A stretch of DNA of 38,456 nucleotides from Palsa-872 sp036495195 (GCA_036495195.1 DASXNH010000002.1:1-38456), one strand, 5' to 3'. Counted from the stretch's first letter, positions 8,409 to 16,632 are shown. A program made the numbers and translations. The notes: generated by a model from the letters alone, not told the origin.

Positions 8409-9842
8409 ATGCGCTGGTGCCGGGGCCTGATGCACCGAAAAGGGCCTGTCGTCAGGGCCAGAGCGGCGCGGGGGCTCCGGTGCGGCGTGCTTCTGACCGC
8501 CGCCGCGCTGATTGGGTGCACAGGTCAGTCACCTGCCGTGGCCACGGTGGCCTCGCCAAGCGAGCCCGCCGCCGCCAGCCCGAGTGCGAGTCCGATCTCG
8601 CTTGGTCCACCGCAGTACCGCGCCCTTTGGGTGGACGCCTTTCACGATGGGATGAAGTCGCCCATGCAGGTCGAAAAGCTGGTTGCGGATGCACACCGAG
8701 GCAATCTGAACGCACTGATCGTGCAGGTGCGCAAGCGGGGTGACGCATATTTCAACCTCGCGGACGAGCCGCGCGCGACCGACATCCAGGGGCCGCCGGA
8801 GTTCGACCCGCTCGCGTACCTGATCCAGCTCGCCCACGGCTCGACGCCGCGGATCGAGGTGCACGCGTGGCTCAACACCTTCTTCGTTGGCAATACGAGC
8901 GACATCTATGCGCACCACAAAGGGTGGGCCACGCTTTCCAACACCGGTACCAAGAGCGCGTTCTTTGATCCAGGAGTGCCCGATGTCCTGACCTACACCC
9001 ACAAGGTATTCATGGATGTGGCAAGGAACTATGACGTCGACGGGTTGCACATGGACTACGTCAGGTATCCGGGAAACGAATGGGGCTACAACCAGCAAGC
9101 GGTCGCCCTGTACATGCAACAGACGGGAGCGAAAACCACACCTTCGCTCGATGACGAGGCCTGGAAAGCATGGCGCCGGGGACGAGTCACCGCGTTCGTG
9201 CGAGACCTTCACGCCGACCTCAAGCGCATGAAGCCGAACGTCAAGCTGAGCGGTGCTCTCATCTCGTACGGCGGCGGCCCCGCTTCAGGAGCGGACTGGC
9301 CATTCACCTCGGCTTACGGGTCGGTCTTTCAGGATTGGTACGGGTGGCTCGCCAACCGTTACATCGATTTTGGGGTGCCGATGAACTACGACAGCGCTTG
9401 GGACAGCCTCGAGCAGGCCTGGTTCGTGCGCTGGCTCGAGTTTGAGAAGAACTCCGGCTTTGGCAACCGCATCCTGACCGGGGTCGGGGGCTTCATGAAC
9501 TACCCCGAGGACACCCTCGCGCAGATCCGCCTGGCGCTCGCGCCTTCTGCACAGGGGAACCGTCTGCTCGGGATCGCGATCTACTCGTATGGCTCGACGT
9601 CCGTCTATGGAAATGCCGACTACTACAACAGCTCCGACCTGGCGGCCGGTCTGCCGCGCCAGCCCTATTACGCGGGCACCAGCCACCGCGAGTCTCCAGC
9701 CGCGCGCGGGCGCATCTTCAACAGCGCGTTCATGAATCAGCTGAGGAGATCTGACATGTATTGGGACGTGGAGCGAGGCTGGGTGACCACGAAGGGAGTC
9801 TTCACGCGCCCGGCCGCGGTGCCGGCGCTACCCGCGGCGTGA
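8409..9842 (+). CDS. Family 10-like glycosyl hydrolase lipoprotein
   Basis: A 477-residue secreted lipoprotein with a family-10-like glycosidase (GHL10/DUF187 type) domain. The N-terminus is basic, followed by a hydrophobic run and the lipobox LIGC with C37 as the lipidated cysteine, then a Ser/Ala/Pro spacer to about residue 65. The TIM-barrel part begins at YRALWVDAFHDG, with the conserved strand DVDGLHMDYVRYP at 209-221 and GVPMNYDSAW and GIAIYSYGS further on. Family members act on cell-wall or other polysaccharides; the substrate is unknown here. ATG 8409 is used; ATG 8430 would still leave a complete signal peptide, and neither has a good ribosome-binding site. Confidence 0.85.
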   Translation: MRWCRGLMHRKGPVVRARAARGLRCGVLLTAAALIGCTGQSPAVATVASPSEPAAASPSASPISLGPPQYRALWVDAFHDGMKSPMQVEKLVADAHRGNLNALIVQVRKRGDAYFNLADEPRATDIQGPPEFDPLAYLIQLAHGSTPRIEVHAWLNTFFVGNTSDIYAHHKGWATLSNTGTKSAFFDPGVPDVLTYTHKVFMDVARNYDVDGLHMDYVRYPGNEWGYNQQAVALYMQQTGAKTTPSLDDEAWKAWRRGRVTAFVRDLHADLKRMKPNVKLSGALISYGGGPASGADWPFTSAYGSVFQDWYGWLANRYIDFGVPMNYDSAWDSLEQAWFVRWLEFEKNSGFGNRILTGVGGFMNYPEDTLAQIRLALAPSAQGNRLLGIAIYSYGSTSVYGNADYYNSSDLAAGLPRQPYYAGTSHRESPAARGRIFNSAFMNQLRRSDMYWDVERGWVTTKGVFTRPAAVPALPAA

Positions 9843-9852
9843 TCCATTAGCG

Positions 9853-10242
9853 ATGCCGCACGCAAGCAGGCTCCTGCGCCTCGTCGCCTTTGCGGTCCCC
9901 GCCGGCCTCGGGATGGCTGCGGTGCAGCCTCTGCTGGGCGCGGCAGCGGGGGCGGTCGGAACTGGCTGGGCGGTCTCCCTGACGGCGCCGGCGTTGGGCG
10001 CCGCCGCGCTGGTCTTCGGCATCGGGCGGCTTGTGGATGGCAGCGACCTCGTCCAGCCTCCGTGGTACTGCGCATGGTTGCTGCTGCCGGGCTCATTCCT
10101 GCTCGCGGGAGCGGCCGCGATGTGCATTTTCGGAGCGCTCGTGCAGTTTCCCCGGATCATGCCGGCGCTTTGGACCCTGCTGGCGAGCGGGTCGCTTTGC
10201 TGGGCCACCGCGATGGTTGTGGTGCGCCGGGCATCGCACTGA
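9853..10242 (+). CDS. Small four-helix membrane protein, function unknown
   Basis: 129 residues, strongly hydrophobic, with about four membrane segments (roughly residues 8-32, 40-57, 70-95 and 103-123) separated by short polar turns, the longest being RLVDGSDLVQPPW. It has no motif I recognise. It starts 11 bases after the stop of the glycosidase gene and is read in the same direction, so the two are probably co-transcribed. The start has no strong ribosome-binding site. It could be an accessory membrane protein of the lipoprotein, but nothing in the sequence shows this. Confidence 0.65.
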   Translation: MPHASRLLRLVAFAVPAGLGMAAVQPLLGAAAGAVGTGWAVSLTAPALGAAALVFGIGRLVDGSDLVQPPWYCAWLLLPGSFLLAGAAAMCIFGALVQFPRIMPALWTLLASGSLCWATAMVVVRRASH

Positions 10243-10274
10243 CCGGAAGGAAAAGTCTCGGTAGGGGCGCTGAG

Positions 10275-10478
10275 TTAAGCGAGCTTGATCCGGTTGGCCC
10301 GCGGACCCTTTTGGCTGGGCTCGATTTCGAAGTCGACCCGCTCCCCGCCGGCGAGCGAGTCGAAGTTCACGCTCGGGTCGAGTCCTGTGCGGTGAAAGAA
10401 ATACTCCCGCCCATCCTCCGCGGCTATGAAACCGAAACCGCGGTCGGAGACCAGCTTCTTGATGGTGCCTGTCGGCAT
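10275..10478 (-). CDS. Cold-shock domain protein (CspA family)
   Basis: A 67-residue cold-shock protein, a single OB-fold binding single-stranded RNA and DNA. RNP1 is visible as RGFGFI at residues 13-18 and RNP2 as EYFFHRT at 25-31; the C-terminal KGPRANRI is usual. Length is standard for the family. The ATG at 10478 follows a very strong GGGAGGGGAG ribosome-binding site. The gene lies 139 bases beyond the EamA transporter gene on the same strand but probably has its own promoter, since the gap holds a -10-like TAATGT (10580-10585, minus strand) and two leader hairpins. Confidence 0.95.
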   Translation of the reverse strand: MPTGTIKKLVSDRGFGFIAAEDGREYFFHRTGLDPSVNFDSLAGGERVDFEIEPSQKGPRANRIKLA

Positions 10479-10488
10479 CTCCCCTCCC

Positions 10489-10535
10489 TCTTCTCGAAAG
10501 CAATTGCCACGAACGCACCGGTCCTTTCGAGAAGA
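10489..10535 (-). promoter_or_regulatory. cspA leader: 12-bp perfect stem beside the ribosome-binding site
   Basis: The 5' leader of the cold-shock gene holds a perfect 12-bp inverted repeat: TCTTCTCGAAAG at 10489-10500 and CTTTCGAGAAGA at 10524-10535, with a 23-base loop. In the mRNA the 3' arm of this stem ends directly against the GGGAGGGGAG ribosome-binding site. A second, smaller hairpin, AAAGTC/GACTTT with a 3-base loop, lies further 5' at 10562-10576. Structured leaders are known in cold-shock mRNAs, where they control translation by temperature; that role here is inference. Confidence 0.7.
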
Positions 10536-10617
10536 TCGACGACCGCGGCGAACATCGCCTCAAAGTCGGCGACTTTTTCACATTACCACCGAGATTTCAG
10601 ACTTTTCATCCCACATT

Positions 10618-11493
10618 TCAGAAGGCGAGCAGGGCCACGCCGATCAGGGTCGCGCTCGCTCCCAAAAGCTTCATTAGAGCGCCCCTTCGCTCGCGCAATT
10701 TCCAGATCCCCCAGACCGCCACAGCCACGATGGCCGTCTCCCGCACCGGCGCGACCACCGAGAGGGGCGCGATGCTCAAGGCGGCGAGCACCAGCAAGTA
10801 GCCGCCCCATATGAAGATGCCGATCATGGTCGCCCGCGGCCAGCTGACCGGCGGCACCTCGAGCTCGTGCGAAAGGCCCATCAGGCGCGTACCAAAAGCG
10901 CCGAGCCGGGGCGCGATCCGGCCCCAGATCACCAGACCGATGGCGAGCAAGAAAGTGAGAAGCCAGCCGTAGAGCCACGGCGTCGACAGCCTCACGCCGA
11001 CCCTGTCGACGGCGCTGTAAGCGGCGATGGACACCCCTGTCAGCAGGGCCGGCACGGTGGCCCGACCGCTCGTCTGAGGCAACATCACAGCCAGGATGCC
11101 GAGCAGCAGCAACGCGACGCCCGCCATCTGGCCCCCGGTCAGCCGTTCGCCGATCAGGCCGATGCCCGCGGCCACGGAGAGCAGGGGCGCTGAGCCCCGG
11201 GCGATCGGATACACAACGGAAAGCTCGCCCCGGCTGTAAGCAGCCGACAGCAGGACCAGGTAGACGAGCTCGAGCAGCGCGGACAGGGCAGCCAGGCCGG
11301 CTGCTGACGGCGTGATCGAAGGCCGGCCGGCAAAGAACCACACCACGAGGGTGATCGGCGTGACCACCAGAGCCGCGGCCACAGTGGATCGACGAAAGGT
11401 GCGCATCGGGTCACCGCTCACCTTGACGAGCACGTTCCAGGTGCCGTGAATCGACGCTGCTGCCAGCGCCAGGCCGATCGCCAGTGCCGTCAT
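10618..11493 (-). CDS. EamA family (DMT superfamily) transporter
   Basis: A 291-residue inner-membrane transporter of the drug/metabolite superfamily with two EamA repeats and about ten membrane helices. Family landmarks include VVYPIARGSAPLLSV at the end of helix 3-4 and GERLTGGQMAGVALLLLGI in repeat 1, and the matching SVVAPVRETAIVAVAVWGIWKLRER and LLGASATLIGVALL in repeat 2. The substrate cannot be predicted. It starts with ATG at 11493, overlapping the stop of the alpha/beta hydrolase gene by 4 bases (ATGA), so the two form an operon. Confidence 0.9.
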   Translation of the reverse strand: MTALAIGLALAAASIHGTWNVLVKVSGDPMRTFRRSTVAAALVVTPITLVVWFFAGRPSITPSAAGLAALSALLELVYLVLLSAAYSRGELSVVYPIARGSAPLLSVAAGIGLIGERLTGGQMAGVALLLLGILAVMLPQTSGRATVPALLTGVSIAAYSAVDRVGVRLSTPWLYGWLLTFLLAIGLVIWGRIAPRLGAFGTRLMGLSHELEVPPVSWPRATMIGIFIWGGYLLVLAALSIAPLSVVAPVRETAIVAVAVWGIWKLRERRGALMKLLGASATLIGVALLAF

Positions 11494-12176
11494 CCGCGGC
11501 GCGGCCGCGCGAGCAGGCGGCCAAGCAGGCGGTACACCTCTGGATTGACCAGCAGTCCGTTATGACTGCCCCAAACCGAGATGGCTGGAATGTCAGGACG
11601 CAGGCAGCTGCGAAAGTTCACAACTTCATCGGAGCGCGAATAGATCGAGGTTGTGGGCACCAGCGGTGACAGCCGAAGATCGTGCGCAAAGCGTCCCTCG
11701 GCGCGAAGACGACGGCCAAATACAAGCTCGTTGGCCGTCGTGGCAACGCCCACCGCGGCGCGGGTCATCAGGGCCAGGTCGGTCATGTCGGCGAGCGGGG
11801 CCCCGAGCGTGATCACCTGTTCGACATCTTTAGGGCGGCGCTGTGCGAGCACCTTGGCCAGGAGGCCGCCTCGGCTGTGCCCGATCAGAGTTATGGGTGC
11901 GTCGTCGTCCTTGAGAATCTCGGCCATGCGGTGACGGAGGCCTGCCAGCATGTGCTCCGAGTGGAACGCGTTGACGTAGATCCCTGACAGATACGAGCTG
12001 TAACCGATTCGTTTCAACCAGCCATGCAGCAACCGCAGCGACCAGTCGCCCGACATGAATCCAGGCACGAGAAGAACCGACCGACCATCGCCGCGGCGCA
12101 CTCCGCGGCCGCGGTAAACCGGATCCTTCCACAGGGCGTTCAGCTCGCGAAGGCCCAAGGGATTCCATAGCCTCAC
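11490..12176 (-). CDS. Alpha/beta hydrolase, lipase-like (paralogue 1)
   Basis: A 228-residue alpha/beta hydrolase. PGFMSGDW at 38-45 forms the oxyanion region, GHSRGG at 99-104 the nucleophile elbow with S101, and the likely acid and base are D183 in YSRSDEVVN and H205 in GSHNG. It resembles the PGAP1/triacylglycerol-lipase-like group. It is clearly paralogous to the gene at 15835-16632: both share DPVYRG, PG(F)xxGDWxLR, GHSRGG, VEQVITLGxPL, TTSxYSR, CLRPD and LNPEVYR-like stretches. It starts with GTG at 12176 and no ribosome-binding site; TACCAT ends 7 bases upstream. Operon with the EamA transporter. There is no signal peptide, so it is probably cytoplasmic. Confidence 0.85.
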   Translation of the reverse strand: MRLWNPLGLRELNALWKDPVYRGRGVRRGDGRSVLLVPGFMSGDWSLRLLHGWLKRIGYSSYLSGIYVNAFHSEHMLAGLRHRMAEILKDDDAPITLIGHSRGGLLAKVLAQRRPKDVEQVITLGAPLADMTDLALMTRAAVGVATTANELVFGRRLRAEGRFAHDLRLSPLVPTTSIYSRSDEVVNFRSCLRPDIPAISVWGSHNGLLVNPEVYRLLGRLLARPRRG

Positions 12177-12183
12177 GGCTGCG

Positions 12184-12189
12184 ATGGTA
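12184..12189 (-). promoter_or_regulatory. Putative -10 box, leaderless start of hydrolase 1
   Basis: TACCAT on the minus strand, 7 bases before GTG 12176. No ribosome-binding site follows. Fits the TAnnnT plus 6-8 base pattern seen elsewhere in the window. Confidence 0.45.
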
Positions 12190-12253
12190 GGTTGTGGGCC
12201 CGGGACGCCGATGGCATAGGACTCACGCCCGGCTTGCTGTTAAGGGCCGGCTG

Positions 12254-14278
12254 GTGAGCAGCGCCGTGGTGCCCCACACTGGATTGGTGACTCCCCAGCA
12301 GGTGCTGCGCGATGTCTTCCACCTCGAGTCCTTCAGGCCCGGCCAGGCGGAGGTGGTGGACGCACAGCTGAATGGCCGCGACGTGCTCGCGGTCGCACCC
12401 ACCGGTTCGGGCAAAAGCCTCAGTTACTGGGTGCCGGCGATTCTCAGCGATGGCTTGACGGTGGTCGTCTCGCCGCTCATCGCGCTCATGAAAGACCAGG
12501 TGGATCGACTCGTGTCGCATGGAGTGCGCGCCGCGTTCATCAACTCGACGCTGGACTCGACCGAGCAGCGCAGACGGCTCGAAGCCGCTTCGCGCGGCGA
12601 ATATCGGCTGCTCTATGTGGCCCCTGAACGATTCGGCCGGCCGGGTTTCACCGACCGCCTGGCCACGATGGGGGTCACGCGCTTCATCGTCGACGAGGCA
12701 CACTGCATCTCCACCTGGGGCCATGACTTCCGGCCTGACTACAGGCTCATCGGCGGTGCGCTCGAGACCTGCGGCCGGCCGCCGATCGGGGCATTCACGG
12801 CGACTGCAACACCAGAGGTTCGCGACGACATCGCCTCGAACCTTGGATTGCGCGAGCCCCTGGTCGTCGTCACCGGATTCAACCGACCGAACCTGCGGCT
12901 CGAGGCTTTGGAAGCCCGCGGAGGTCGCGACCGACTGGAGCTGCTTCGCCGCCACCTCGATCCCGGCGACGGGCGCGCGCTGGTCTACACGGGCACAGTC
13001 AAGGGAGCGGAGACGACGGCCGCCGCCATCAGCCGGTGGGGTTTTCCTGCCGCCCCCTATCACGGCCGCCTGCCTGACATGAGCCGCCGCCGTATCCAGG
13101 ACGGTTTTGCCGCCAGGGATCTTCGCGTCGTCGTTGCCACCAGCGCCTTTGGGATGGGCGTGGATTTTCCGGACATCCGGCAGGTGATCCACGTCGGATA
13201 CCCGGGCAGCGTGGAGGCTTACTACCAGGAGGCCGGTCGCGCCGGCCGCGACGGCAAGCCGGCGTTGTGCCTGCTCATCCATTCGGGCAAGGACCGCGAC
13301 CTGCAGGTCTACTTCATCGAATCCGCGCTACCTGACCTGCGCGAGGTCATGAGCGTTCATACCGCTTACTCACGCCTTGGCGTGTGGAACTCAGATCCGG
13401 AGGAGCTCAAGCCGCTGATGCCGGATCCGGCCTGGCAATCGCTGGATGCATCGAAGCGTTGGCTGCTGAAAGCGGGCGCCCTTCGGGCCGATGGGAGCGT
13501 CGGGCCTCTCGACCCCTCGCGCATCGACTTCAAGCAGCTCAAGGCGCTCAAGAGCCACTCCTACAAGAAGCTCGCCCAGATCATCCAGTACGCGCAGCTC
13601 CGCTCGTGCCGCCACGCTTTCGTCACCGATTACTTCGGCGAGCCAACGGGCCAGCGCTCCTGTCACTCGTGCGACAGCTGCGAGCGCGGGGAGGTGGTGG
13701 TCGCGGAAGGTGCGCCAATTGACGATTCAGTCATTCGTGCGGCCCTGGCCGGGGCGGCACGCTTTGCCGGGCGGATCGGAATGGTCAACCTCGCGGCCAT
13801 CCTGTCAGGCAAGGAAAATCGCTTCACTCGTGAGCAGCCCTGGGTGGTGCAGGTGCCTGCGTACGGCTCTTTGTCGAGCTGGAGCCAGGCGAGGTTGCGC
13901 AAGCTGTTGGACGAGCTGGTCGCGGCGGGCTGCATCGCTCAGAGCCAGGGCCAGTACCCCATGGTCGAGCTGACCGATCGCGGTCGGGCGGTGCTCGGCG
14001 GGTCACAGACAGTCTCGATCGCCATGCCTCCGGATCCCGCCGGGACGGTCGTCCACGACGCGGATCCCATCTTGTTTCAGAAACTTCGCGACTGGCGCGC
14101 GGCCGTGGCCCGAACCCAGGGGATCGCGGCATTCATGGTTTTCCACGACAAGACCCTGACCGAGCTGGCGGCGCGCAAGCCGGCCGACCTTGCGCAGCTC
14201 GGGACCGTGCCCGGGATCGGGCCCTCCAAGCTCGATCGGTACGGCCCGGCGCTCCTGCAGGTCATCAGTCCCAATTAA
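12254..14278 (+). CDS. recQ: ATP-dependent DNA helicase RecQ
   Basis: A RecQ helicase of about 674 residues that unwinds DNA 3'-5' in recombinational repair. Motif I is APTGSGKS (near residue 50) and motif II is DEAH (147-150), followed by CISTWGHDFRPDY. Motif V/VI is ATSAFGMGVDFPDIR ... YYQEAGRAGRDG. The four-cysteine zinc site of the RecQ-C-terminal region is in SCRHAF ... SCHSCDSC, and an HRDC domain forms the last 75 residues (FQKLRDWRAAVARTQ ... VPGIGPSKLDRYG). GTG 12254 is chosen for an upstream AAGGG; GTG 12287 and GTG 12194 are alternatives. It diverges from hydrolase 1 and ends inside the TetR control region. Confidence 0.94.
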   Translation: MSSAVVPHTGLVTPQQVLRDVFHLESFRPGQAEVVDAQLNGRDVLAVAPTGSGKSLSYWVPAILSDGLTVVVSPLIALMKDQVDRLVSHGVRAAFINSTLDSTEQRRRLEAASRGEYRLLYVAPERFGRPGFTDRLATMGVTRFIVDEAHCISTWGHDFRPDYRLIGGALETCGRPPIGAFTATATPEVRDDIASNLGLREPLVVVTGFNRPNLRLEALEARGGRDRLELLRRHLDPGDGRALVYTGTVKGAETTAAAISRWGFPAAPYHGRLPDMSRRRIQDGFAARDLRVVVATSAFGMGVDFPDIRQVIHVGYPGSVEAYYQEAGRAGRDGKPALCLLIHSGKDRDLQVYFIESALPDLREVMSVHTAYSRLGVWNSDPEELKPLMPDPAWQSLDASKRWLLKAGALRADGSVGPLDPSRIDFKQLKALKSHSYKKLAQIIQYAQLRSCRHAFVTDYFGEPTGQRSCHSCDSCERGEVVVAEGAPIDDSVIRAALAGAARFAGRIGMVNLAAILSGKENRFTREQPWVVQVPAYGSLSSWSQARLRKLLDELVAAGCIAQSQGQYPMVELTDRGRAVLGGSQTVSIAMPPDPAGTVVHDADPILFQKLRDWRAAVARTQGIAAFMVFHDKTLTELAARKPADLAQLGTVPGIGPSKLDRYGPALLQVISPN

Positions 14279-14281
14279 CTG

Positions 14282-14296
14282 AACATACTGTCTGTT
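14282..14296 (+). promoter_or_regulatory. Probable TetR autoregulatory operator
   Basis: Imperfect 15-bp palindrome AACATAC-T-GTCTGTT with 6 of 7 arm positions complementary, flanked by outer arms TTAACTGA (14275-14282) and TCTGTTAA (14291-14298). It overlaps the putative -10 box of the tetR gene and lies 12 bases before the start codon. This position is typical for autorepression by a TetR protein. Binding is inferred, not shown. Confidence 0.6.
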
Positions 14297-14301
14297 AAAC
14301 T
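14296..14301 (+). promoter_or_regulatory. Putative -10 box of the tetR gene
   Basis: TAAACT, 6 bases before ATG 14308 with no ribosome-binding site between, so the mRNA is probably leaderless. It touches the right arm of the operator palindrome. Confidence 0.5.
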
Positions 14302-14307
14302 AATTGG

Positions 14308-14889
14308 ATGGCGCGGAGGTATCGACTCGGCCGGCGTCAAGGCGCTGTCGACCGCACCCGGCTGGCGATCCTGACGGCCGCCCGCGAGCTGGTCGCGTCA
14401 GGTGAGGCGGGCCTCAGCGCGGGGGCGGTCGCGAGGCGGGCCGGAGTCTCGCGAATCACCGTTTACAACCAGTTCGGTTCGAAAGCCGGGCTGCTGAACG
14501 AGCTGGCGAGGGACGCGCACAGCCGTCCGGCCGCCGGGGCGCCTGACCCAACCGACCCGCTGGCCGAGCTGCGCCGGCGGATCGCCGACTCGTGCTCGAT
14601 GTGGGCGTCCGATGCCGCCCTGTTCCGGCGCCTGCCCCGAATGGGCACCCTCGAGCTCGCCAGCCCGCACGACGACAGGGCGCTGGCGGAGCGGCTGGCT
14701 GCCGCCGACCGGCTGCGACCCGGTTGTTCGCTGAAAGAGGCAGAGGACGTCATTGGGGCGATCACCGCGTTCACGGTGTTCGACCGGCTGCACAAGGACG
14801 GCAGGCGGTCGTCAGGCGCCGTCGGGGAAATTCTCATGCGCCTGGCGTCGACAATCCTTGACGGTCAGGCAACTCCGCACAGCCAGTAG
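14308..14889 (+). CDS. TetR/AcrR family transcriptional regulator
   Basis: A 193-residue TetR-type repressor. The N-terminal helix-turn-helix spans about residues 17-62 (RLAILTAARELVASG, LSAGAVARRAGVSRITVYNQFGSKAGLLNELA), the usual TetR signature. The C-terminal ligand domain (70-193) is helical and has no assignable ligand. Its start lies 29 bases after the recQ stop. The promoter carries a palindrome and a -10 box that would give a leaderless mRNA. The alpha/beta hydrolase 29 bases downstream, in the same direction, is a plausible target, but the nearest palindrome is only at the tetR promoter itself. Confidence 0.9.
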   Translation: MARRYRLGRRQGAVDRTRLAILTAARELVASGEAGLSAGAVARRAGVSRITVYNQFGSKAGLLNELARDAHSRPAAGAPDPTDPLAELRRRIADSCSMWASDAALFRRLPRMGTLELASPHDDRALAERLAAADRLRPGCSLKEAEDVIGAITAFTVFDRLHKDGRRSSGAVGEILMRLASTILDGQATPHSQ

Positions 14890-14905
14890 TCCGCGCCTCG
14901 TGGCG

Positions 14906-14911
14906 TACAAT
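14906..14911 (+). promoter_or_regulatory. Putative -10 box, leaderless start of hydrolase
   Basis: TACAAT, 7 bases (tgacgca) before GTG 14919, with no ribosome-binding site. A near-consensus -10 at this distance implies transcription starting at or beside the start codon. No good -35 is visible. Confidence 0.5.
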
Positions 14912-14918
14912 TGACGCA

Positions 14919-15812
14919 GTGCGGCATAGGACTGTAGACCTGGACGGGCCGGTCCAATTCCTCGACTTCGGGGGAGAAGGCAAGCCTCTGCTCATGATCC
15001 ACGGCTTGGGCGGAGCTGCCGTGAACTGGCTGGCAGTCGGTCCGGGCTTCGCCCGAAATCACCGTGCGTTCGCTCTCGACCTCGCCGGCTTTGGCAGGAC
15101 TCCCCTCTTCCATCGCTCGGCCGCGCTCGGCGCCAACGCCGAGCTTGTGAATCGCTTCATCGAGGAGGTGATCGGCGAGCCGGTCATCTTGATGGGCAAC
15201 TCGATGGGCGGCCACATCGCCATCGTCGAGGCGGCCGACCACCCGAAATGGGTCAGCCAGCTCGTCCTCGTCGACCCGGCGGTCCCGGGCGCCCACGTGC
15301 GCAGGCCGGACCCCGCAACTCTTGGAGTGGTGGCTGCGCTGTCGCTGCCCGGCCTCGCCGAGATGGTGATCGACAGGCGAGCCCGAAATCTTGGGCCCGA
15401 GGGTCTCGTCAGGCGAACGATCAACCTGGTCATGGCCGACCCCTCACGCGTTGACGGCGATCTGCTGGAGGCTCATATGCAGCTGATTCGCGAGCGGAGC
15501 TATCTCGGCCGCCAGAACAGCCGGGCTTTCACGCAGGCGGTGCGCTCGTTAGGGCTCCGGATGGCCGACCCCCGCTTCTGGGCGCGCATGAAGAAGATCG
15601 AGGCCCCCACCCTGGTGATCCATGGCGAGCTCGATCGCCTCATCCCCCTTGCCGCAGCACGCGATCTCATACGCCGGCGCCCCGACTGGACCCTTGAGAT
15701 CCTGGAGGGTGTGGGGCACGTTCCCATGATGGAGACCCCCGAGCGGTTCGTGGAGGTTGTCAACCAGTGGTTGACGTATAGAATCGCACCCGAGCCCGCT
15801 GCGGTTTCATAA
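14919..15812 (+). CDS. Alpha/beta fold hydrolase
   Basis: A 297-residue alpha/beta hydrolase of the epoxide-hydrolase/C-C-hydrolase-like group. The oxyanion-hole motif HGLGG is at 28-32, the nucleophile elbow GNSMGG at 93-98 gives S95, the acid is D239 in HGELDRLIP and the base is H267 in GVGHVPMME. These complete a standard triad, so it should be a serine hydrolase; the substrate is unknown. It starts with GTG 14919 right after a TACAAT box. It lies downstream of the TetR gene and 22 bases before the second lipase-like gene, suggesting a shared transcript for the latter. Confidence 0.9.
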   Translation: MRHRTVDLDGPVQFLDFGGEGKPLLMIHGLGGAAVNWLAVGPGFARNHRAFALDLAGFGRTPLFHRSAALGANAELVNRFIEEVIGEPVILMGNSMGGHIAIVEAADHPKWVSQLVLVDPAVPGAHVRRPDPATLGVVAALSLPGLAEMVIDRRARNLGPEGLVRRTINLVMADPSRVDGDLLEAHMQLIRERSYLGRQNSRAFTQAVRSLGLRMADPRFWARMKKIEAPTLVIHGELDRLIPLAAARDLIRRRPDWTLEILEGVGHVPMMETPERFVEVVNQWLTYRIAPEPAAVS

Positions 15813-15834
15813 CGGAGAAGCACTCAGACTTTAC

Positions 15835-16632
15835 TTGGCAACAGTCCCACAACCCCCTGCGAGCAGGCGGAGCCGGATCGAGGAGATCGCCGCCTCGATC
15901 CTCCCCGATCTACGGCATCTTGGGCGGTGGGATCCGATTCCTCCGATGTGGCTCGAGGGCCGCGTCTACATCGAGTACCTGCGCCTGATCCGAGACCCCG
16001 TGTACCGCGGCATCGAGGTGCCGCCTGGCCGTGGGCGGCCGGTCATGCTCATTCCAGGTTTCCTGGCCGGCGACTGGACTCTGCGAACCCCGTTCCAATG
16101 GCTGCGCCGGGTCGGCTACAACCCCCAGATGGGCGGCGTTTCCTTCAACGTCATGTACTCCGAGATGATGCTGCGACCGCTGATCAACTCGCTGCAGCAC
16201 CTCAAGCGGCGAACTGGTGCGCGCGTTGCGCTGATCGGGCACAGCCGGGGCGGCGTCCTTGCAAAGGTGCTCTCCCACCGCAATCCTGAGCTCGTCGAAC
16301 AGGTCATCACGCTTGGCTCTCCGCTGGGCGCGCCGTTCGACGTTCATCCTCTGACGATGGCCGGCGTGCGCGCGGCGCATGCCTACAACGTGTTCCGCTA
16401 CGGCCACCCGGCGTCGGTGGAGAAGCGGTTTCTGCGTGACCTTGCGGCGCCGCCTCGAGTCCCGACGACGTCGCTGTACTCGCGCACCGACGGCGTCGTC
16501 AACTGGAGGGCTTGCCTCCGACCCGACGTCAACGTAATCGAGGTGAACGGCAGCCACATCGGCCTTGCGCTGAACCCAGAGGTGTATCGAATCCTGGCTC
16601 AGCTCCTGACGGCGCCGTGGAGAACGACATAG
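15835..16632 (+). CDS. Alpha/beta hydrolase, lipase-like (paralogue 2)
   Basis: A 265-residue hydrolase paralogous to the gene at 11490-12176. The triad is S137 in GHSRGG, D219 in YSRTDGVVN and H241 in GSHIG, with the oxyanion region PGFLAGDWTLR. Shared stretches with the paralogue include DPVYRG, VEQVITLGSPL, TTSLYSR, CLRPD and LNPEVYR. It has an extra N-terminal segment of about 35 residues. The only in-frame start before the fold is TTG 15835, with GGAGAAG at 15814 spaced too far; ATG 15946 is the alternative and would match the paralogue's N-terminus. No membrane segment. Confidence 0.82.
   Translation: MATVPQPPASRRSRIEEIAASILPDLRHLGRWDPIPPMWLEGRVYIEYLRLIRDPVYRGIEVPPGRGRPVMLIPGFLAGDWTLRTPFQWLRRVGYNPQMGGVSFNVMYSEMMLRPLINSLQHLKRRTGARVALIGHSRGGVLAKVLSHRNPELVEQVITLGSPLGAPFDVHPLTMAGVRAAHAYNVFRYGHPASVEKRFLRDLAAPPRVPTTSLYSRTDGVVNWRACLRPDVNVIEVNGSHIGLALNPEVYRILAQLLTAPWRTT

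Noticed and set aside
10562..10578. AAAGTC-GGC-GACTTT followed by TTTTT, resembling a plus-strand terminator
   Set aside because: It is 320 bases after the nearest plus-strand gene stop with cspA antisense between; it fits better as the 5' hairpin of the cspA leader on the minus strand.
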